Assembly: GCF_013337685.1 (NCBI RefSeq) | Contig: NZ_SUQN01000007.1 | Coordinates: forward strand, 248,001 to 312,000 | DNA from: Citrobacter gillenii | Lineage (GTDB): Bacteria; Pseudomonadota; Gammaproteobacteria; Enterobacterales; Enterobacteriaceae | DNA length: 64,000 nt | Reading direction: 5' to 3' | Shown here: in pieces, positions 9,034 to 18,208 of the stretch | Layout of the letters: every line of letters begins with the position of its first letter | Numbering within the stretch: the first letter of the stretch is position 1 | Made by a program: the position numbers and the translations under genes | The notes under the pieces: generated by a model | What the model saw: the letters and a program-made list of their open reading frames with translations, nothing else | Told to the model about the DNA's origin: nothing | The model's database searches: none

Positions 9034-10374
9034 ATGGTTTATTCCGGTAAAGTGAATATCCAGCAGGCGATAGATGACAGTCCTTTTTCACGCTTTCATT
9101 GGGTCATCATCGTCCTTGGCTTTCTGGTGCTGGCCATTGATGGCTTCGACACGGCGGCGATGGGCTACATTGCCCCTACCCTCTCAGCCGACTGGGGGAT
9201 CAAGAAACAAGATCTCGGGCCGGTATTAAGCGCCGCGCTGCTGGGGCTCTCATTTGGCGCCCTGCTGGCCGGGCCAATTTCCGATCGCATGGGACGTAAA
9301 CGCGTACTGGTTTTTTCCTGCCTGTTCTTTGGTCTCGCCAGTCTGGGCACCGCCTATGCCCAGACGCTGAATATGTTAACGTTTTGGCGGTTTCTCACCG
9401 GACTCGGGCTGGGTGCAGCAATGCCGAACGCCATCACGTTGGTGTCAGAATTTGCGCCAAAACGCTGCCGCTCGATGGCGATTAACACCATGTACTGCGG
9501 TTTCCCGCTCGGTGCAGCAGGTGGCGGGGTTATCTCCTCCTGGCTGATTCCTAACTACGGCTGGCACAGCGTCCTGCTCGCCGGGGCAATTGCCCCGCTG
9601 GCGCTGACCATCCTCCTGGTGTTATTTCTGCCGGAGTCGGTCAAGTATCTGGTCCATCGCGGGAAAGAGATCGCGCAGGTCAAACGAATTGCCCGTCGCT
9701 TTATGCCAGGTGATATAGACCAGGTCACCCATTTTTATCTGGATGAAGAACGGACTGACGTCAAAAAAGGCAGCGTGGCGCAGTTGTTCAGCATGCCGTG
9801 GCTGCCGGGCACGTTGATGCTGTGGATGACCTACTTTATGGGGCTGGTTATCTATTATGTGCTGCTGAGCTGGATGCCGACGCTGATGCTGGGAATGGGT
9901 TACCCGCTGGCAGAATCTGCCTGGCTGACATCACTGTTCACCTTCGGCGGTACCGCGGGGATCCTGCTGGCCGGCTGGCTGATGGATCGCTGGGAAGCGC
10001 ACAAAGTCGTCTCCATCGGTTTTATCCTGACAATGCTGTTTGCACTGGCGCTCGGGTTTGAACATAACCACATCATTCTGTTTGGCGCCCTGATCTTCCT
10101 GATGGGGATCACCATGAACGGTGCACAGTCCGGACTACAGACGCTGGCGGCAACGTTTTACCCGACCCACTGTCGCGCAACAGGTATTGCCTGGATGCAG
10201 GGCGTGGGCCGCTTTGGTGGCGTCGCCGGGACCATGACCAGCGCCCAATTACTTTCTCTGCAATGGCAGGCTGACAGCATATTGATGTTCCTCAGCGTTC
10301 CCGCGCTGCTGGCTGCTGCCGCAACGCTTTATAAGCTGCAACGCTATAAACCGCAGCCTCTGACCGTCGCATAG
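9034..10374 (+). CDS. MFS transporter, aromatic acid:H+ symporter (AAHS) family
   Basis: The 446-residue 12-helix major facilitator has the TM1 motif AIDGFDTAAMG, in which the DGxD acidic pair is the AAHS (PcaK, BenK, MhpT) signature. Loop 2-3 carries GPISDRMGRKRVL and loop 8-9 LMDRWEAHKV. The start at 9034 follows GGGCGAGGG; an in-frame ATG at 8953 would add a 27-residue Thr-rich tail with no membrane character. It stands alone after the lldD terminator. It probably imports an aromatic or small carboxylic acid; no catabolic gene lies beside it, so the substrate is open. In E. coli K-12, lldD is followed directly by trmL. Confidence 0.88.
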   Translation: MVYSGKVNIQQAIDDSPFSRFHWVIIVLGFLVLAIDGFDTAAMGYIAPTLSADWGIKKQDLGPVLSAALLGLSFGALLAGPISDRMGRKRVLVFSCLFFGLASLGTAYAQTLNMLTFWRFLTGLGLGAAMPNAITLVSEFAPKRCRSMAINTMYCGFPLGAAGGGVISSWLIPNYGWHSVLLAGAIAPLALTILLVLFLPESVKYLVHRGKEIAQVKRIARRFMPGDIDQVTHFYLDEERTDVKKGSVAQLFSMPWLPGTLMLWMTYFMGLVIYYVLLSWMPTLMLGMGYPLAESAWLTSLFTFGGTAGILLAGWLMDRWEAHKVVSIGFILTMLFALALGFEHNHIILFGALIFLMGITMNGAQSGLQTLAATFYPTHCRATGIAWMQGVGRFGGVAGTMTSAQLLSLQWQADSILMFLSVPALLAAAATLYKLQRYKPQPLTVA

Positions 10375-10394
10375 TACCCGTCCTTTCTGCTATC

Positions 10395-10419
10395 CTGCCC
10401 CCCGTTATTAAGGGGGCAG
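10395..10419 (+). promoter_or_regulatory. Hairpin burying the trmL ribosome binding site
   Basis: CTGCCCCC at 10395-10402 is the exact complement of GGGGGCAG at 10412-10419, with a 9-base loop. The 3' arm contains the purine-rich Shine-Dalgarno (AGGGGG) two bases before the trmL ATG at 10421. The fold is seen directly; translational control is inferred. There is no T tract, so it is a poor terminator. Confidence 0.5.
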
Positions 10420-10420
10420 T

Positions 10421-10894
10421 ATGCTTAACATCGTTTTATTCGAACCAGAAATCCCGCCAAATACCGGCAATATCATCCGCCTTTGCGCCAATACCGGCTT
10501 TCGTCTGCATATTATTGAGCCCATGGGCTTTACCTGGGACGACAAGCGCCTGCGTCGCGCGGGGCTGGATTATCACGAATTTACCGCCGTACTGCGCCAC
10601 CCTGATTACGCCGCCTTTGTGGCTGCAGAAAATCCGCAACGTCTTTTTGCGCTGACCACCAAAGGGACGCCGGCCCATAGCGCGGTAAGCTATCAGGATG
10701 GTGATTATCTGATGTTTGGCCCGGAAACGCGCGGCCTGCCCGCCAGCATTCTCGACGCGCTGCCTGCAGAACAAAAAATTCGTATTCCGATGATGCCGGA
10801 CAGCCGCAGCATGAACCTGTCTAACGCGGTGTCGGTGGTGGTGTATGAGGCCTGGCGCCAGCTGGGGTATCCGGGCGCCGTATTACGCAGTTGA
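10421..10894 (+). CDS. trmL: tRNA (cytidine/uridine-2'-O-)-methyltransferase TrmL
   Basis: This SPOUT-class methyltransferase modifies the wobble base 34 of tRNA-Leu(CmAA) and tRNA-Leu(cmnm5UmAA) with S-adenosylmethionine. At 157 residues it equals E. coli YibK. The three SPOUT motifs are visible: [19 protein letters not shown] at the N-terminus, [11 protein letters not shown] in the middle, and [20 protein letters not shown] forming the trefoil knot. It is a single gene, preceded by a GC hairpin that includes its ribosome binding site. Confidence 0.97.
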   Translation: MLNIVLFEPEIPPNTGNIIRLCANTGFRLHIIEPMGFTWDDKRLRRAGLDYHEFTAVLRHPDYAAFVAAENPQRLFALTTKGTPAHSAVSYQDGDYLMFGPETRGLPASILDALPAEQKIRIPMMPDSRSMNLSNAVSVVVYEAWRQLGYPGAVLRS

Positions 10895-10899
10895 TTTTG

Positions 10900-10970
10900 T
10901 CGGATGGCAGCTGAAGCCATATCCGACCTACGGGGTTTGTAGGCCCGGTAAGCACAGCGCCACCGGGCTC
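10900..10970. repeat. BIME (two REP units)
   Basis: Unit one pairs TCGGATGGC (10900-10908) with GCCATATCCGA (10916-10926). Unit two has GCCCGGTAAG and CACCGGGC at 10943-10968 around an AGCGCCA core. Opposed REP units in the gap between convergent trmL and cysE are the usual BIME arrangement. Confidence 0.85.
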
Positions 10971-11038
10971 GAAATACGCAGTACGTGAGGATGACGAGCA
11001 CAGCCCAGGTTCAATATGGCAAGTAAGATAGCTCGAAA

Positions 11039-11860
11039 TCAGATGCCATCGCCGCATTCGAACGTATGATGTATCCCGTTGAAATGCTGATCCATATCCA
11101 TGGACGGCTTATCGCTGTCAGGTTTACCGACAATCCGTGCCGGAACGCCTGCGGCGGTGGTATGTGGCGGTACGGGCTGTAAGACGACAGAACCCGCGCC
11201 AATTTTCGCCCCGCGCCCAACCTCGATGTTGCCGAGAATTTTTGCGCCCGCGCCAATCATCACGCCTTCACGAATTTTTGGGTGACGATCGCCGCCCGCT
11301 TTACCGGTCCCGCCTAAGGTGACGGATTGCAGGATCGAGACGTCGTTTTCGATCACCGCGGTTTCACCCACCACAATTCCGGTGGCATGATCGAGCATGA
11401 TCCCACGACCAATTTTTGCCGCCGGATGAATGTCGACCTGGAAAGTCACGGACACCTGATTTTGCAAGAAGATCGCCAGTGCCTGACGCCCCTGATGCCA
11501 CAGCCAGTGGCCGATGCGGTAAGCCTGCAGCGCATGGAAGCCCTTCAGGTACAAAAGCGGGGTGGAATATTTGTCGACAGCCGGGTCACGCGTGCGCACT
11601 GCCTGGATATCGCAGGCCGCCGAGGCAATCATTTCCGGATCGGCGGCGTAGGCTTCTTCCACCACTTCACGAATAGCAATCGCCGGCATGATTGGCGACG
11701 CAAGCTTATTCGCCAGCATATAGCTTAGCGCGCTGCCGAGATTCTCATGCTTGAGCAGCGTTGCGTGGTAAAAACTGGCCAGCATTGGCTCACAATCAGC
11801 CAGTGCCCGGGCTTCTGCTTTAATATTTTTCCAGACGATATCCAGTTCTTCACACGGCAT
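11039..11860 (-). CDS. cysE: Serine acetyltransferase
   Basis: This cytoplasmic enzyme makes O-acetyl-L-serine from serine and acetyl-CoA, the committed step of cysteine synthesis. From MPCEELDIVW it is 273 residues, the E. coli length; an upstream in-frame start would add 11 residues without homology. The N-terminal half is helical, and the C-terminal half is a left-handed beta helix of hexapeptide repeats (about 140-240) with DIHPAAKIGRGIMLDHATGI, which holds the catalytic Asp-His region. The C-terminal tail is the cysteine-feedback region in the family. It is the last gene after gpsA. Confidence 0.97.
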   Translation of the reverse strand: MPCEELDIVWKNIKAEARALADCEPMLASFYHATLLKHENLGSALSYMLANKLASPIMPAIAIREVVEEAYAADPEMIASAACDIQAVRTRDPAVDKYSTPLLYLKGFHALQAYRIGHWLWHQGRQALAIFLQNQVSVTFQVDIHPAAKIGRGIMLDHATGIVVGETAVIENDVSILQSVTLGGTGKAGGDRHPKIREGVMIGAGAKILGNIEVGRGAKIGAGSVVLQPVPPHTTAAGVPARIVGKPDSDKPSMDMDQHFNGIHHTFECGDGI

Positions 11861-11885
11861 TGCGTACTCCACAGAAGGTAGCAAA

Positions 11886-11917
11886 ACGACCAACCCGTTC
11901 TACGCGGGTCGGGTCGT
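11886..11917 (-). terminator. Hairpin between gpsA and cysE
   Basis: ACGACC at 11886-11891 pairs with GGTCGT at 11912-11917, extended inward by ACCCG with CGGGT. Read leftward it ends in GTCGTTTTG, so it could act as a weak terminator or attenuator that lowers cysE read-through from the gpsA side. The fold is clear; the function is inferred. Confidence 0.5.
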
Positions 11918-11940
11918 TATAGTAAAACGGTTCCTTACGG

Positions 11941-12960
11941 CTAGTGGCTGCTCCGCTCGTCCTTGCGTGCACGACCTAATAACGTCAATGCTGCCTCGCG
12001 CGCATTTTTTCCGCAATACAATACTTGATAAATTTCCTCGGTTATTGGCATTTCGACACCAAAACGGTGCGCCAATTCACGAACTTCTTTCGTATTGCGA
12101 TAGCCTTCAACCACTTGGCCAATCTTGTCCTGCGCGCCCTGAACATCCATGCCCTGACCGAGCATCATGCCAAAACGGCGGTTACGCGACTGGTTGTCGG
12201 TACACGTCAGCACCAGATCGCCCAGACCCGCCATGCCCATGAAGGTCGCCGGATCGGCACCCAGCGCCGCGCCAAGGCGTGACATTTCGGTCAACCCGCG
12301 GGTGATCAATGCCGTACGGGCATTAGCACCAAAGCCGATGCCGTCAGACATCCCTGCGCCAATGGCAATCACGTTTTTCACTGCACCGCCGAGCTGTACA
12401 CCAATGAAGTCCGGGTTACTGTAAACGCGGAAACTTTTGCCGCAGTGCAGCAGTTGCTGGAGATCGTCAGCAAACGTCTCATCCGTTGACGCCAGCGAAA
12501 TCGCCGTAGGCATGCCTGCAGCCAGTTCTTTGGCAAACGTAGGACCGGAAATCACCGCCAGCGGAATGGCATCCCCCAACGCTTCACGCGCGACATCCTG
12601 TAACAGGCGTCCCGTTTCCGCTTCCAGACCTTTTGTCGCCCAAACCAGGCGCGCATCAGAGCGCATCAACGGTTTGATCTGACGCAGCACTTCGCCAAAG
12701 ACATGGCTCGGCACCACCACCAGAATATTACGGCTGGCGGCCAGCGCAGTGGCTAAATCACTTTCCAGGCGCAGCGTATCGGGAAAAGGCACATCAGGAA
12801 GGAACGCAACGTTGCAGCGATCGTGCTCGAGCGTTGCGATATGTTTGGGATCGTGGCCCCACAGGATAACCGGGTGGCCGTTTCTTGCCAGGGTAATGGC
12901 AAGAGCGGTGCCGTACGAGCCGGCACCAATCACAGTCATTGAAGCATTACTTTGATTCAT
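11941..12960 (-). CDS. gpsA: Glycerol-3-phosphate dehydrogenase [NAD(P)+]
   Basis: This biosynthetic enzyme reduces dihydroxyacetone phosphate to sn-glycerol-3-phosphate for phospholipids. The 339-residue protein has the N-terminal Rossmann motif [12 protein letters not shown], the substrate-domain motif [15 protein letters not shown] with the family's catalytic lysine, and [10 protein letters not shown]. Its ATG overlaps the secB stop by one base (TGATG), so translation is probably coupled within yibN-grxC-secB-gpsA. Confidence 0.97.
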   Translation of the reverse strand: MNQSNASMTVIGAGSYGTALAITLARNGHPVILWGHDPKHIATLEHDRCNVAFLPDVPFPDTLRLESDLATALAASRNILVVVPSHVFGEVLRQIKPLMRSDARLVWATKGLEAETGRLLQDVAREALGDAIPLAVISGPTFAKELAAGMPTAISLASTDETFADDLQQLLHCGKSFRVYSNPDFIGVQLGGAVKNVIAIGAGMSDGIGFGANARTALITRGLTEMSRLGAALGADPATFMGMAGLGDLVLTCTDNQSRNRRFGMMLGQGMDVQGAQDKIGQVVEGYRNTKEVRELAHRFGVEMPITEEIYQVLYCGKNAREAALTLLGRARKDERSSH

Positions 12961-13427
12961 CAGGCATCCTGATGTTCTTCAGTACCTTCGCCAGTCTGCT
13001 GCTGTAAATAGTTCATGAACAGCGCATCAAAGTTGACCGGTGCAAGGTTCAGCTGCGGGAACGTACCGCGTGATACCAGGCTGGTGATGCATTCACGGGC
13101 ATACGGGAACAGGATGTTCGGGCAGTATGCACCCAGGCAATGCGCCATCTGAGTCCCTTCAATTCCGCTGATGGAGAAAATCCCGCCCTGCTGAACTTCG
13201 CACAGGAACGCCGTTTCTTCACCCAGAGAAGCCGTTACGGTGACACGCAGCACAACTTCATACACGTCATCTGCCAGTTGGGTAGATGCAGTATCAAGAT
13301 CAAGTTTAACCTCTGGCTGCCAATCTTTCTGGAAAACATGCGGTGCATTTGGCGCTTCGAAAGACACATCCTTGGTATAAATACGTTGGATCTGGAAAGC
13401 CATTTCAGTGTTATTTTGTTCTGACAT
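12960..13427 (-). CDS. secB: Protein-export chaperone SecB
   Basis: This cytosolic tetrameric chaperone keeps precursors unfolded and hands them to SecA. It is 155 residues, the E. coli length. It starts [20 protein letters not shown] and carries the conserved GGIFSISG and [11 protein letters not shown] segments that form the core and SecA-binding surface. The C-terminal tail is acidic and flexible. It lies between grxC and gpsA in a leftward operon. Confidence 0.98.
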   Translation of the reverse strand: MSEQNNTEMAFQIQRIYTKDVSFEAPNAPHVFQKDWQPEVKLDLDTASTQLADDVYEVVLRVTVTASLGEETAFLCEVQQGGIFSISGIEGTQMAHCLGAYCPNILFPYARECITSLVSRGTFPQLNLAPVNFDALFMNYLQQQTGEGTEEHQDA

Positions 13428-13474
13428 GTTTAGAAAACCCTTTAGTGTTGTCCTTTAAATACTATCCGTACGCC

Positions 13475-13726
13475 TTAACGCAGCAGGGGATCCAGTCCAC
13501 CACGCGCATCCAATGCATACAAGTCGTCACAACCACCAATGTGCTGTGCATCAATAAAAATCTGCGGAACCGTCGTACGACCACTGCGTTTGATCATCTC
13601 TTCGCGCTTCACGGCGTCGCCGTCAATCGGAAGTTCCTGGAAACTCACGCCCTTGCTGTTCAATAGCGCTTTTGCGCGATGGCAAAATGGGCAGGTTGCT
13701 TTGGTGTAGATCTCGATGTTGGCCAT
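13475..13726 (-). CDS. grxC: Glutaredoxin 3
   Basis: This 83-residue thioredoxin-fold protein is a glutathione-dependent reductant for disulfides and ribonucleotide reductase. The redox motif near residue 11 reads CPFC, where most glutaredoxins (including E. coli GrxC) have CPYC; Phe for Tyr is a mild change and both cysteines are kept. The cis-proline loop TVPQIFI and the GGCDDL glutathione-binding turn are intact. It lies between yibN and secB. Confidence 0.96.
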   Translation of the reverse strand: MANIEIYTKATCPFCHRAKALLNSKGVSFQELPIDGDAVKREEMIKRSGRTTVPQIFIDAQHIGGCDDLYALDARGGLDPLLR

Positions 13727-13754
13727 GACTTATCTCCGATATTAACTTACGGTG

Positions 13755-14186
13755 TTACTTGCCACGTACCAGCGGGAGGTTTTCACCACTCCAGCCTGCT
13801 ACGCCGTCTTTCAGCACGGACACCTGCTCAAAACCCGCTTTAATCAGCGCAGTTGCAGATTCCTGGCACTGCATGCCAGAACCGTCAACCACAATAACCG
13901 GTTTGGCTTTGTGTTTTTCAAGCTCGCCGAAGTTGTTGGCTTTAATTTCGCTCGGCAACAGGTTAGTTGAACCGGCGATATGGCCTTTGCGGAAGTCATC
14001 ACGCTGACGTAAATCCACAATAACCGCATCTTCTTTATTGAGAAGACGAGTGGCTTCGCCGCGGGTAATCACCTTCACTTTCGAGGTCAGGCTTTTGATG
14101 GTCGTAAATAATACAGCCGCCAGTAACGCAATCCAGGCGATACTCAAGACAGGGTGGCGACTAACAAATTGCATAATTTCTTGCAT
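13755..14186 (-). CDS. yibN: Membrane-anchored rhodanese-like protein YibN
   Basis: This 143-residue protein has one N-terminal membrane segment (about 12-30) and a rhodanese domain (about 45-140, with [17 protein letters not shown]). In the active-site loop a canonical sulfurtransferase has Cys directly after the beta strand; here the strand ends [12 protein letters not shown], so Cys is displaced, as in E. coli YibN. Sulfur transfer is therefore uncertain. The start is placed at MQEIMQF by comparison with E. coli. It is the first gene of the leftward yibN-grxC-secB-gpsA unit. Confidence 0.9.
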   Translation of the reverse strand: MQEIMQFVSRHPVLSIAWIALLAAVLFTTIKSLTSKVKVITRGEATRLLNKEDAVIVDLRQRDDFRKGHIAGSTNLLPSEIKANNFGELEKHKAKPVIVVDGSGMQCQESATALIKAGFEQVSVLKDGVAGWSGENLPLVRGK

Positions 14187-14434
14187 GGGGGGTAACAACT
14201 CCCGACTCAGTGATTAAAAAAACCAGGGAAAGAGTATACCTGCGCGTTGGCGCAAATACAGCCAGAGCGTGCATTGGATTGCATTTTTGCGGGGCGCTAC
14301 GGAAAAAAAAACGTAAATCCGAGTCCTCCCTGACGTGCTATACCCCATTATTTGATCTTCGGGGGCTACTTTATCGATTCAGCTGTAGTAAAATTACGCA
14401 ATTATTTTTATCTATTAAGTGTGAGGTTGTCGCA

Positions 14435-15979
14435 ATGTCGGTTTCTAAAAAACCTATGGTACTGGTGATTCTGGATGGCTACGGCTATCGCGAAGACAGC
14501 CAGGATAACGCCATTTTTAATGCTAAAACCCCGGTTATGGATGCTCTGTGGGCCAAACGTCCACATACCCTGATTGACGCATCTGGTCTGGAAGTCGGCC
14601 TGCCTGACCGCCAGATGGGTAACTCCGAAGTGGGTCACGTCAACCTGGGCGCGGGCCGTATCGTGTATCAGGATCTGACCCGTCTGGATGTTGAAATTAA
14701 AGAACGGACTTTCTTCACTAACCCGGTACTGACCGATGCGGTCGACCAGGCGAAAAATAGCGGCAAAGCAGTACACATCATGGGTCTGCTGTCTGCGGGC
14801 GGCGTACACAGCCACGAAGATCACATCCTGGCGATGGTTGAGCTGGCGGCAGAACGCGGCGCAGAAAAAATCTATCTGCACGCCTTCCTCGATGGCCGTG
14901 ACACACCACCGCGCAGCGCTGAAAAGTCGCTGCAAAAATTCGAAGAAAAATTTGCCGCGCTGGGCAAAGGTCGCGTTGCGTCCATTATTGGTCGTTACTA
15001 CGCCATGGACCGCGACAACCGTTGGGATCGCGTTGAAAAAGCGTATGACCTGATGACGCTGGCCCAGGGTGAATTCCAGGCTGACACCGCAGTAGCAGGT
15101 CTGCAGGCCGCTTATGCTCGTGATGAAAACGACGAATTCGTAAAAGCGACCGTGATCCGCGCAGAAGGCCAGGCCGATGCCGCAATGGAAGACGGCGATA
15201 CGCTGATTTTCATGAACTTCCGTGCTGACCGTGCGCGTGAAATCACCCGCGCGTTTGTGAACGCTGACTTCGATGGCTTCGCGCGTAAGAAAGTGGTTAA
15301 CCTCAACTTTGTACAGTTGACCGAATACGCGGCCGACATCAAAACAGCGGTAGCTTACCCACCAACGTCTCTGGCGAATACCCTCGGCGAGTGGATGGCG
15401 AAGCACGACAAAACCCAGCTGCGTATTTCCGAAACTGAAAAATATGCACACGTGACCTTCTTCTTCAACGGTGGCGTAGAAGAGCCGTTCAAAGGCGAAG
15501 ACCGTATCCTGATCAACTCGCCGAAAGTAGCCACCTACGATCTGCAGCCAGAAATGAGCTCCGCAGAGCTGACCGAGAAGCTGGTTGCCGCGATTGAGAG
15601 CGGGAAATACGACACCATCATCTGTAACTACCCGAACGGCGACATGGTCGGTCATACCGGGGTAATGGATGCTGCGGTTAAAGCGGTTGAAGCGCTGGAT
15701 CACTGCGTTGAGCAAGTGGCCAAAGCGGTTGAGTCCGTTGGCGGCCAATTGCTGATCACCGCAGACCACGGTAACGCTGAGCAAATGCGCGATCCGTCTA
15801 CCGGTCAGGCACATACTGCACATACCAACCTGCCGGTTCCGCTGATTTATGTCGGTGGTAAAAACGTCAAAGCTGTCGATGGCGGTAAACTTTCCGATAT
15901 CGCCCCGACCATGCTGACGCTGATGGGCATGGAAATCCCGCAAGAGATGACTGGTAAGCCGCTGTTCATCGTGGAATAA
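14435..15979 (+). CDS. gpmM: 2,3-bisphosphoglycerate-independent phosphoglycerate mutase
   Basis: This manganese enzyme interconverts 3- and 2-phosphoglycerate in glycolysis. From [17 protein letters not shown] it is 514 residues, equal to E. coli; the open frame extends upstream but that part has no homology. The catalytic Ser64 sits in QMGNSEVGH. Metal ligands are in ILDGYGYR and [12 protein letters not shown]. The 250-base gap from yibN carries the divergent promoters. envC follows after nine bases. Confidence 0.98.
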   Translation: MSVSKKPMVLVILDGYGYREDSQDNAIFNAKTPVMDALWAKRPHTLIDASGLEVGLPDRQMGNSEVGHVNLGAGRIVYQDLTRLDVEIKERTFFTNPVLTDAVDQAKNSGKAVHIMGLLSAGGVHSHEDHILAMVELAAERGAEKIYLHAFLDGRDTPPRSAEKSLQKFEEKFAALGKGRVASIIGRYYAMDRDNRWDRVEKAYDLMTLAQGEFQADTAVAGLQAAYARDENDEFVKATVIRAEGQADAAMEDGDTLIFMNFRADRAREITRAFVNADFDGFARKKVVNLNFVQLTEYAADIKTAVAYPPTSLANTLGEWMAKHDKTQLRISETEKYAHVTFFFNGGVEEPFKGEDRILINSPKVATYDLQPEMSSAELTEKLVAAIESGKYDTIICNYPNGDMVGHTGVMDAAVKAVEALDHCVEQVAKAVESVGGQLLITADHGNAEQMRDPSTGQAHTAHTNLPVPLIYVGGKNVKAVDGGKLSDIAPTMLTLMGMEIPQEMTGKPLFIVE

Positions 15980-15988
15980 TCCCTCCCC

Positions 15989-17272
15989 ATGAGGGGAAAG
16001 GCGATTAATACCATCACATGGGCCGCAAAACCGCGTAGGTTTTCAGTCAGGCCCTTGTTATACGCCAGCGTGATTAGCGCTGGCGTATTGTTGTGCGCCT
16101 TTTCCGCCCACGCGGACGAACGCGACCAGCTCAAATCTATTCAGGCCGATATCGCGGCAAAAGAACGCGCGGTGCGCCAGCAACAACAGCAACGTTCCAC
16201 CCTCCTCGCCCAGCTTAAAGCCCAGGAACAGGCCATCGCCGTTGCGGCACGACAGCTGCGCGAAACGCAAAATTCACTGGCGCAACTGAATGCGCAAATT
16301 GCCGAAATGAACGCCGCCCTCGCGAAGCTGGAAAAGCAGCGAGCAGCACAGGAACGCAGCCTGGCCGCCCAACTGGACGCCGCGTTTCGTCAGGGTGAGC
16401 ACACCGGCATTCAGTTAATCCTCAGTGGCGAAGAGAGTCAGCGCGGGCAGCGCCTGCAGGCCTATTTTGGCTATCTGAACCAGGCGCGGCAGGAAACCAT
16501 CGCCCAGTTGAAGCAAACCCGCGAAGAGGTCGATTCGCAGAAAGCCGAGCTGGAAGATAAACAGAGTGAGCAGCAAACGCTGCTGTACGAGCAGCGCGCT
16601 CAACAGGCCAAGCTGGAACAGGCGCGTAACGAGCGCCAAAAAACGCTCGCTGGGCTGGAGTCCTCCATTCAGCAGGGTCAGCAGCAGCTCAGCGAACTGC
16701 GCGCCAACGAATCCCGCCTACGCAGCAGCCTTGCACGGGCCGAGGCCGCCGCCAAAGCGCGCGCTGAACGTGAAGCCCGCGAAGCACAGGCGGTGCGCGA
16801 TAAGCAAAAGGATGCATCGCGCAAAGGGTCGACCTACAAGCCGACCGAAAACGAAAAATCCTTGATGTCCCGTACCGGGGGGTTAGGTTCACCGCGCGGT
16901 CAGGCATTCTGGCCCGTCCGTGGCCCAACGCTGCATCGCTATGGCGAACAGCTGCAAGGTGAGCTACGTTGGAAAGGGATGGTCATTGGCGCATCTGAAG
17001 GCACCGAAGTGAAAGCCATTGCCGACGGTCGCGTTATTCTGGCCGACTGGCTTCAGGGTTATGGTCTGGTGGTCGTGGTTGAGCACGGTAAAGGCGATAT
17101 GAGCCTGTACGGCTATAACCAAAGCGCGCTGGTCAGCGTAGGTACGCAGGTGCGTGCCGGACAGCCGATTGCCCTGGTGGGTAGCAGCGGCGGTCAGGGC
17201 AGACCCGCACTCTATTTCGAAATTCGTCGCCAGGGTCAGGCGGTCAATCCACAGCCGTGGTTGGGAAGATAA
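15989..17272 (+). CDS. envC: Murein hydrolase activator EnvC
   Basis: This periplasmic divisome factor activates amidases AmiA and AmiB for daughter-cell separation. The order is a signal peptide (about 15-42, cleaved near AHA-DE), a long coiled coil (about 45-280, rich in Gln, Ala and Glu), and a LytM/M23 domain (about 310-425). The LytM domain lacks the full zinc set, as expected for the activator class. The ATG used gives 427 residues; a shorter form would need a non-ATG start. It is nine bases after gpmM and three before yibQ. Confidence 0.95.
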   Translation: MRGKAINTITWAAKPRRFSVRPLLYASVISAGVLLCAFSAHADERDQLKSIQADIAAKERAVRQQQQQRSTLLAQLKAQEQAIAVAARQLRETQNSLAQLNAQIAEMNAALAKLEKQRAAQERSLAAQLDAAFRQGEHTGIQLILSGEESQRGQRLQAYFGYLNQARQETIAQLKQTREEVDSQKAELEDKQSEQQTLLYEQRAQQAKLEQARNERQKTLAGLESSIQQGQQQLSELRANESRLRSSLARAEAAAKARAEREAREAQAVRDKQKDASRKGSTYKPTENEKSLMSRTGGLGSPRGQAFWPVRGPTLHRYGEQLQGELRWKGMVIGASEGTEVKAIADGRVILADWLQGYGLVVVVEHGKGDMSLYGYNQSALVSVGTQVRAGQPIALVGSSGGQGRPALYFEIRRQGQAVNPQPWLGR

Positions 17273-17275
17273 GTT

Positions 17276-18208
17276 TTGCCTCAGTTTCGCCGCATAATAT
17301 TCTCACTCGCCAGCCTGCTGGCATTCGCTCCCTCTGTTTTTGCCGGTAAGCTTGCCATCGTGATCGACGATTTCGGTTATCGTCCGCACAACGAGAATCA
17401 GGTGCTAGCGATGCCTTCTGCGATCTCCGTTGCCGTTCTGCCCAATGCACCACATGCACGGGAGATGGCGACCAAAGCGCATAACAGCGGACATGAAGTC
17501 TTAATCCATCTGCCGATGGCGCCTCTCAGCAAACAGCCGCTTGAGAAAGATACCCTGCGCCCGGAGATGAGCAGCGACGAGATTGAGCGGATTATTCGCG
17601 ATGCGGTAAGCAAAGTGCCGTATGCCGTCGGGCTTAACAACCATATGGGCAGCGCGATGACCTCCAGCCTGTTTGGCATGCAGAAAGTGATGCAGGCACT
17701 GGAACGGTACGATCTTTATTTCCTGGACAGTATGACCATCGGTAACAGCCAGTCCATGCGTGCGGCAGGAGGAACGGGCGTGAAAGTGATTAAACGCAAA
17801 GTCTTCCTCGACGACACGCAAAACGAAGCGGACATTCGCCGCCAGTTTAACCGCGCGGTCGAACTGGCGCGCCGCAACGGTTCCGCTATCGCGATTGGGC
17901 ACCCTCATCCTTCGACGGTACGCGTATTGCAGCAAATGGTTTATAACCTGCCCGCTGACATTACGCTGGTTCGCCCAAGCAGCCTGCTCAATGAACCACA
18001 GGTAGATACCTCTACGCCAAATCTGACGCCACCGAAAAACAGCACGCCTGATGCGCCGCGTAATCCTTTCCGCGGGGTGAAACTGTGCAAACCGAAGCAA
18101 CCGTTAGAACCCGTTTACGCTAGCCGATTCTTTAGCGTGCTCGGTGAGAGCATCACCCAAAGCACGCTGGTACAATATATGCGCCTGCAGTGGCAGGGCT
18201 GGTCGTAA
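17276..18208 (+). CDS. yibQ: Divergent polysaccharide deacetylase family protein YibQ
   Basis: This exported 310-residue protein has a signal peptide (about 1-23, ending SVFA-GK) and a NodB-like divergent deacetylase barrel. AIVIDDFGY holds the metal-site aspartates, VLIHLPMAP and GLNNHMGSAMTS the histidine regions, and AIGHPHPST the C-terminal histidines. The substrate is unknown. The start is a TTG only three bases after the envC stop, supported by the immediate signal peptide. It ends exactly where the convergent waaH begins. Confidence 0.9.
   Translation: MPQFRRIIFSLASLLAFAPSVFAGKLAIVIDDFGYRPHNENQVLAMPSAISVAVLPNAPHAREMATKAHNSGHEVLIHLPMAPLSKQPLEKDTLRPEMSSDEIERIIRDAVSKVPYAVGLNNHMGSAMTSSLFGMQKVMQALERYDLYFLDSMTIGNSQSMRAAGGTGVKVIKRKVFLDDTQNEADIRRQFNRAVELARRNGSAIAIGHPHPSTVRVLQQMVYNLPADITLVRPSSLLNEPQVDTSTPNLTPPKNSTPDAPRNPFRGVKLCKPKQPLEPVYASRFFSVLGESITQSTLVQYMRLQWQGWS

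Noticed and set aside
10900-10970. Possible CRISPR-like or small-RNA repeat after trmL
   Set aside because: There are only two opposed palindromic units with REP cores and no regular spacers. It is a BIME.
14408-15943. 511-codon frame antisense to gpmM
   Set aside because: It is a by-product of codon bias in gpmM. Its composition is unlike a real protein (rich in His, Gln and Phe with scattered Cys) and it overlaps a verified housekeeping gene completely.
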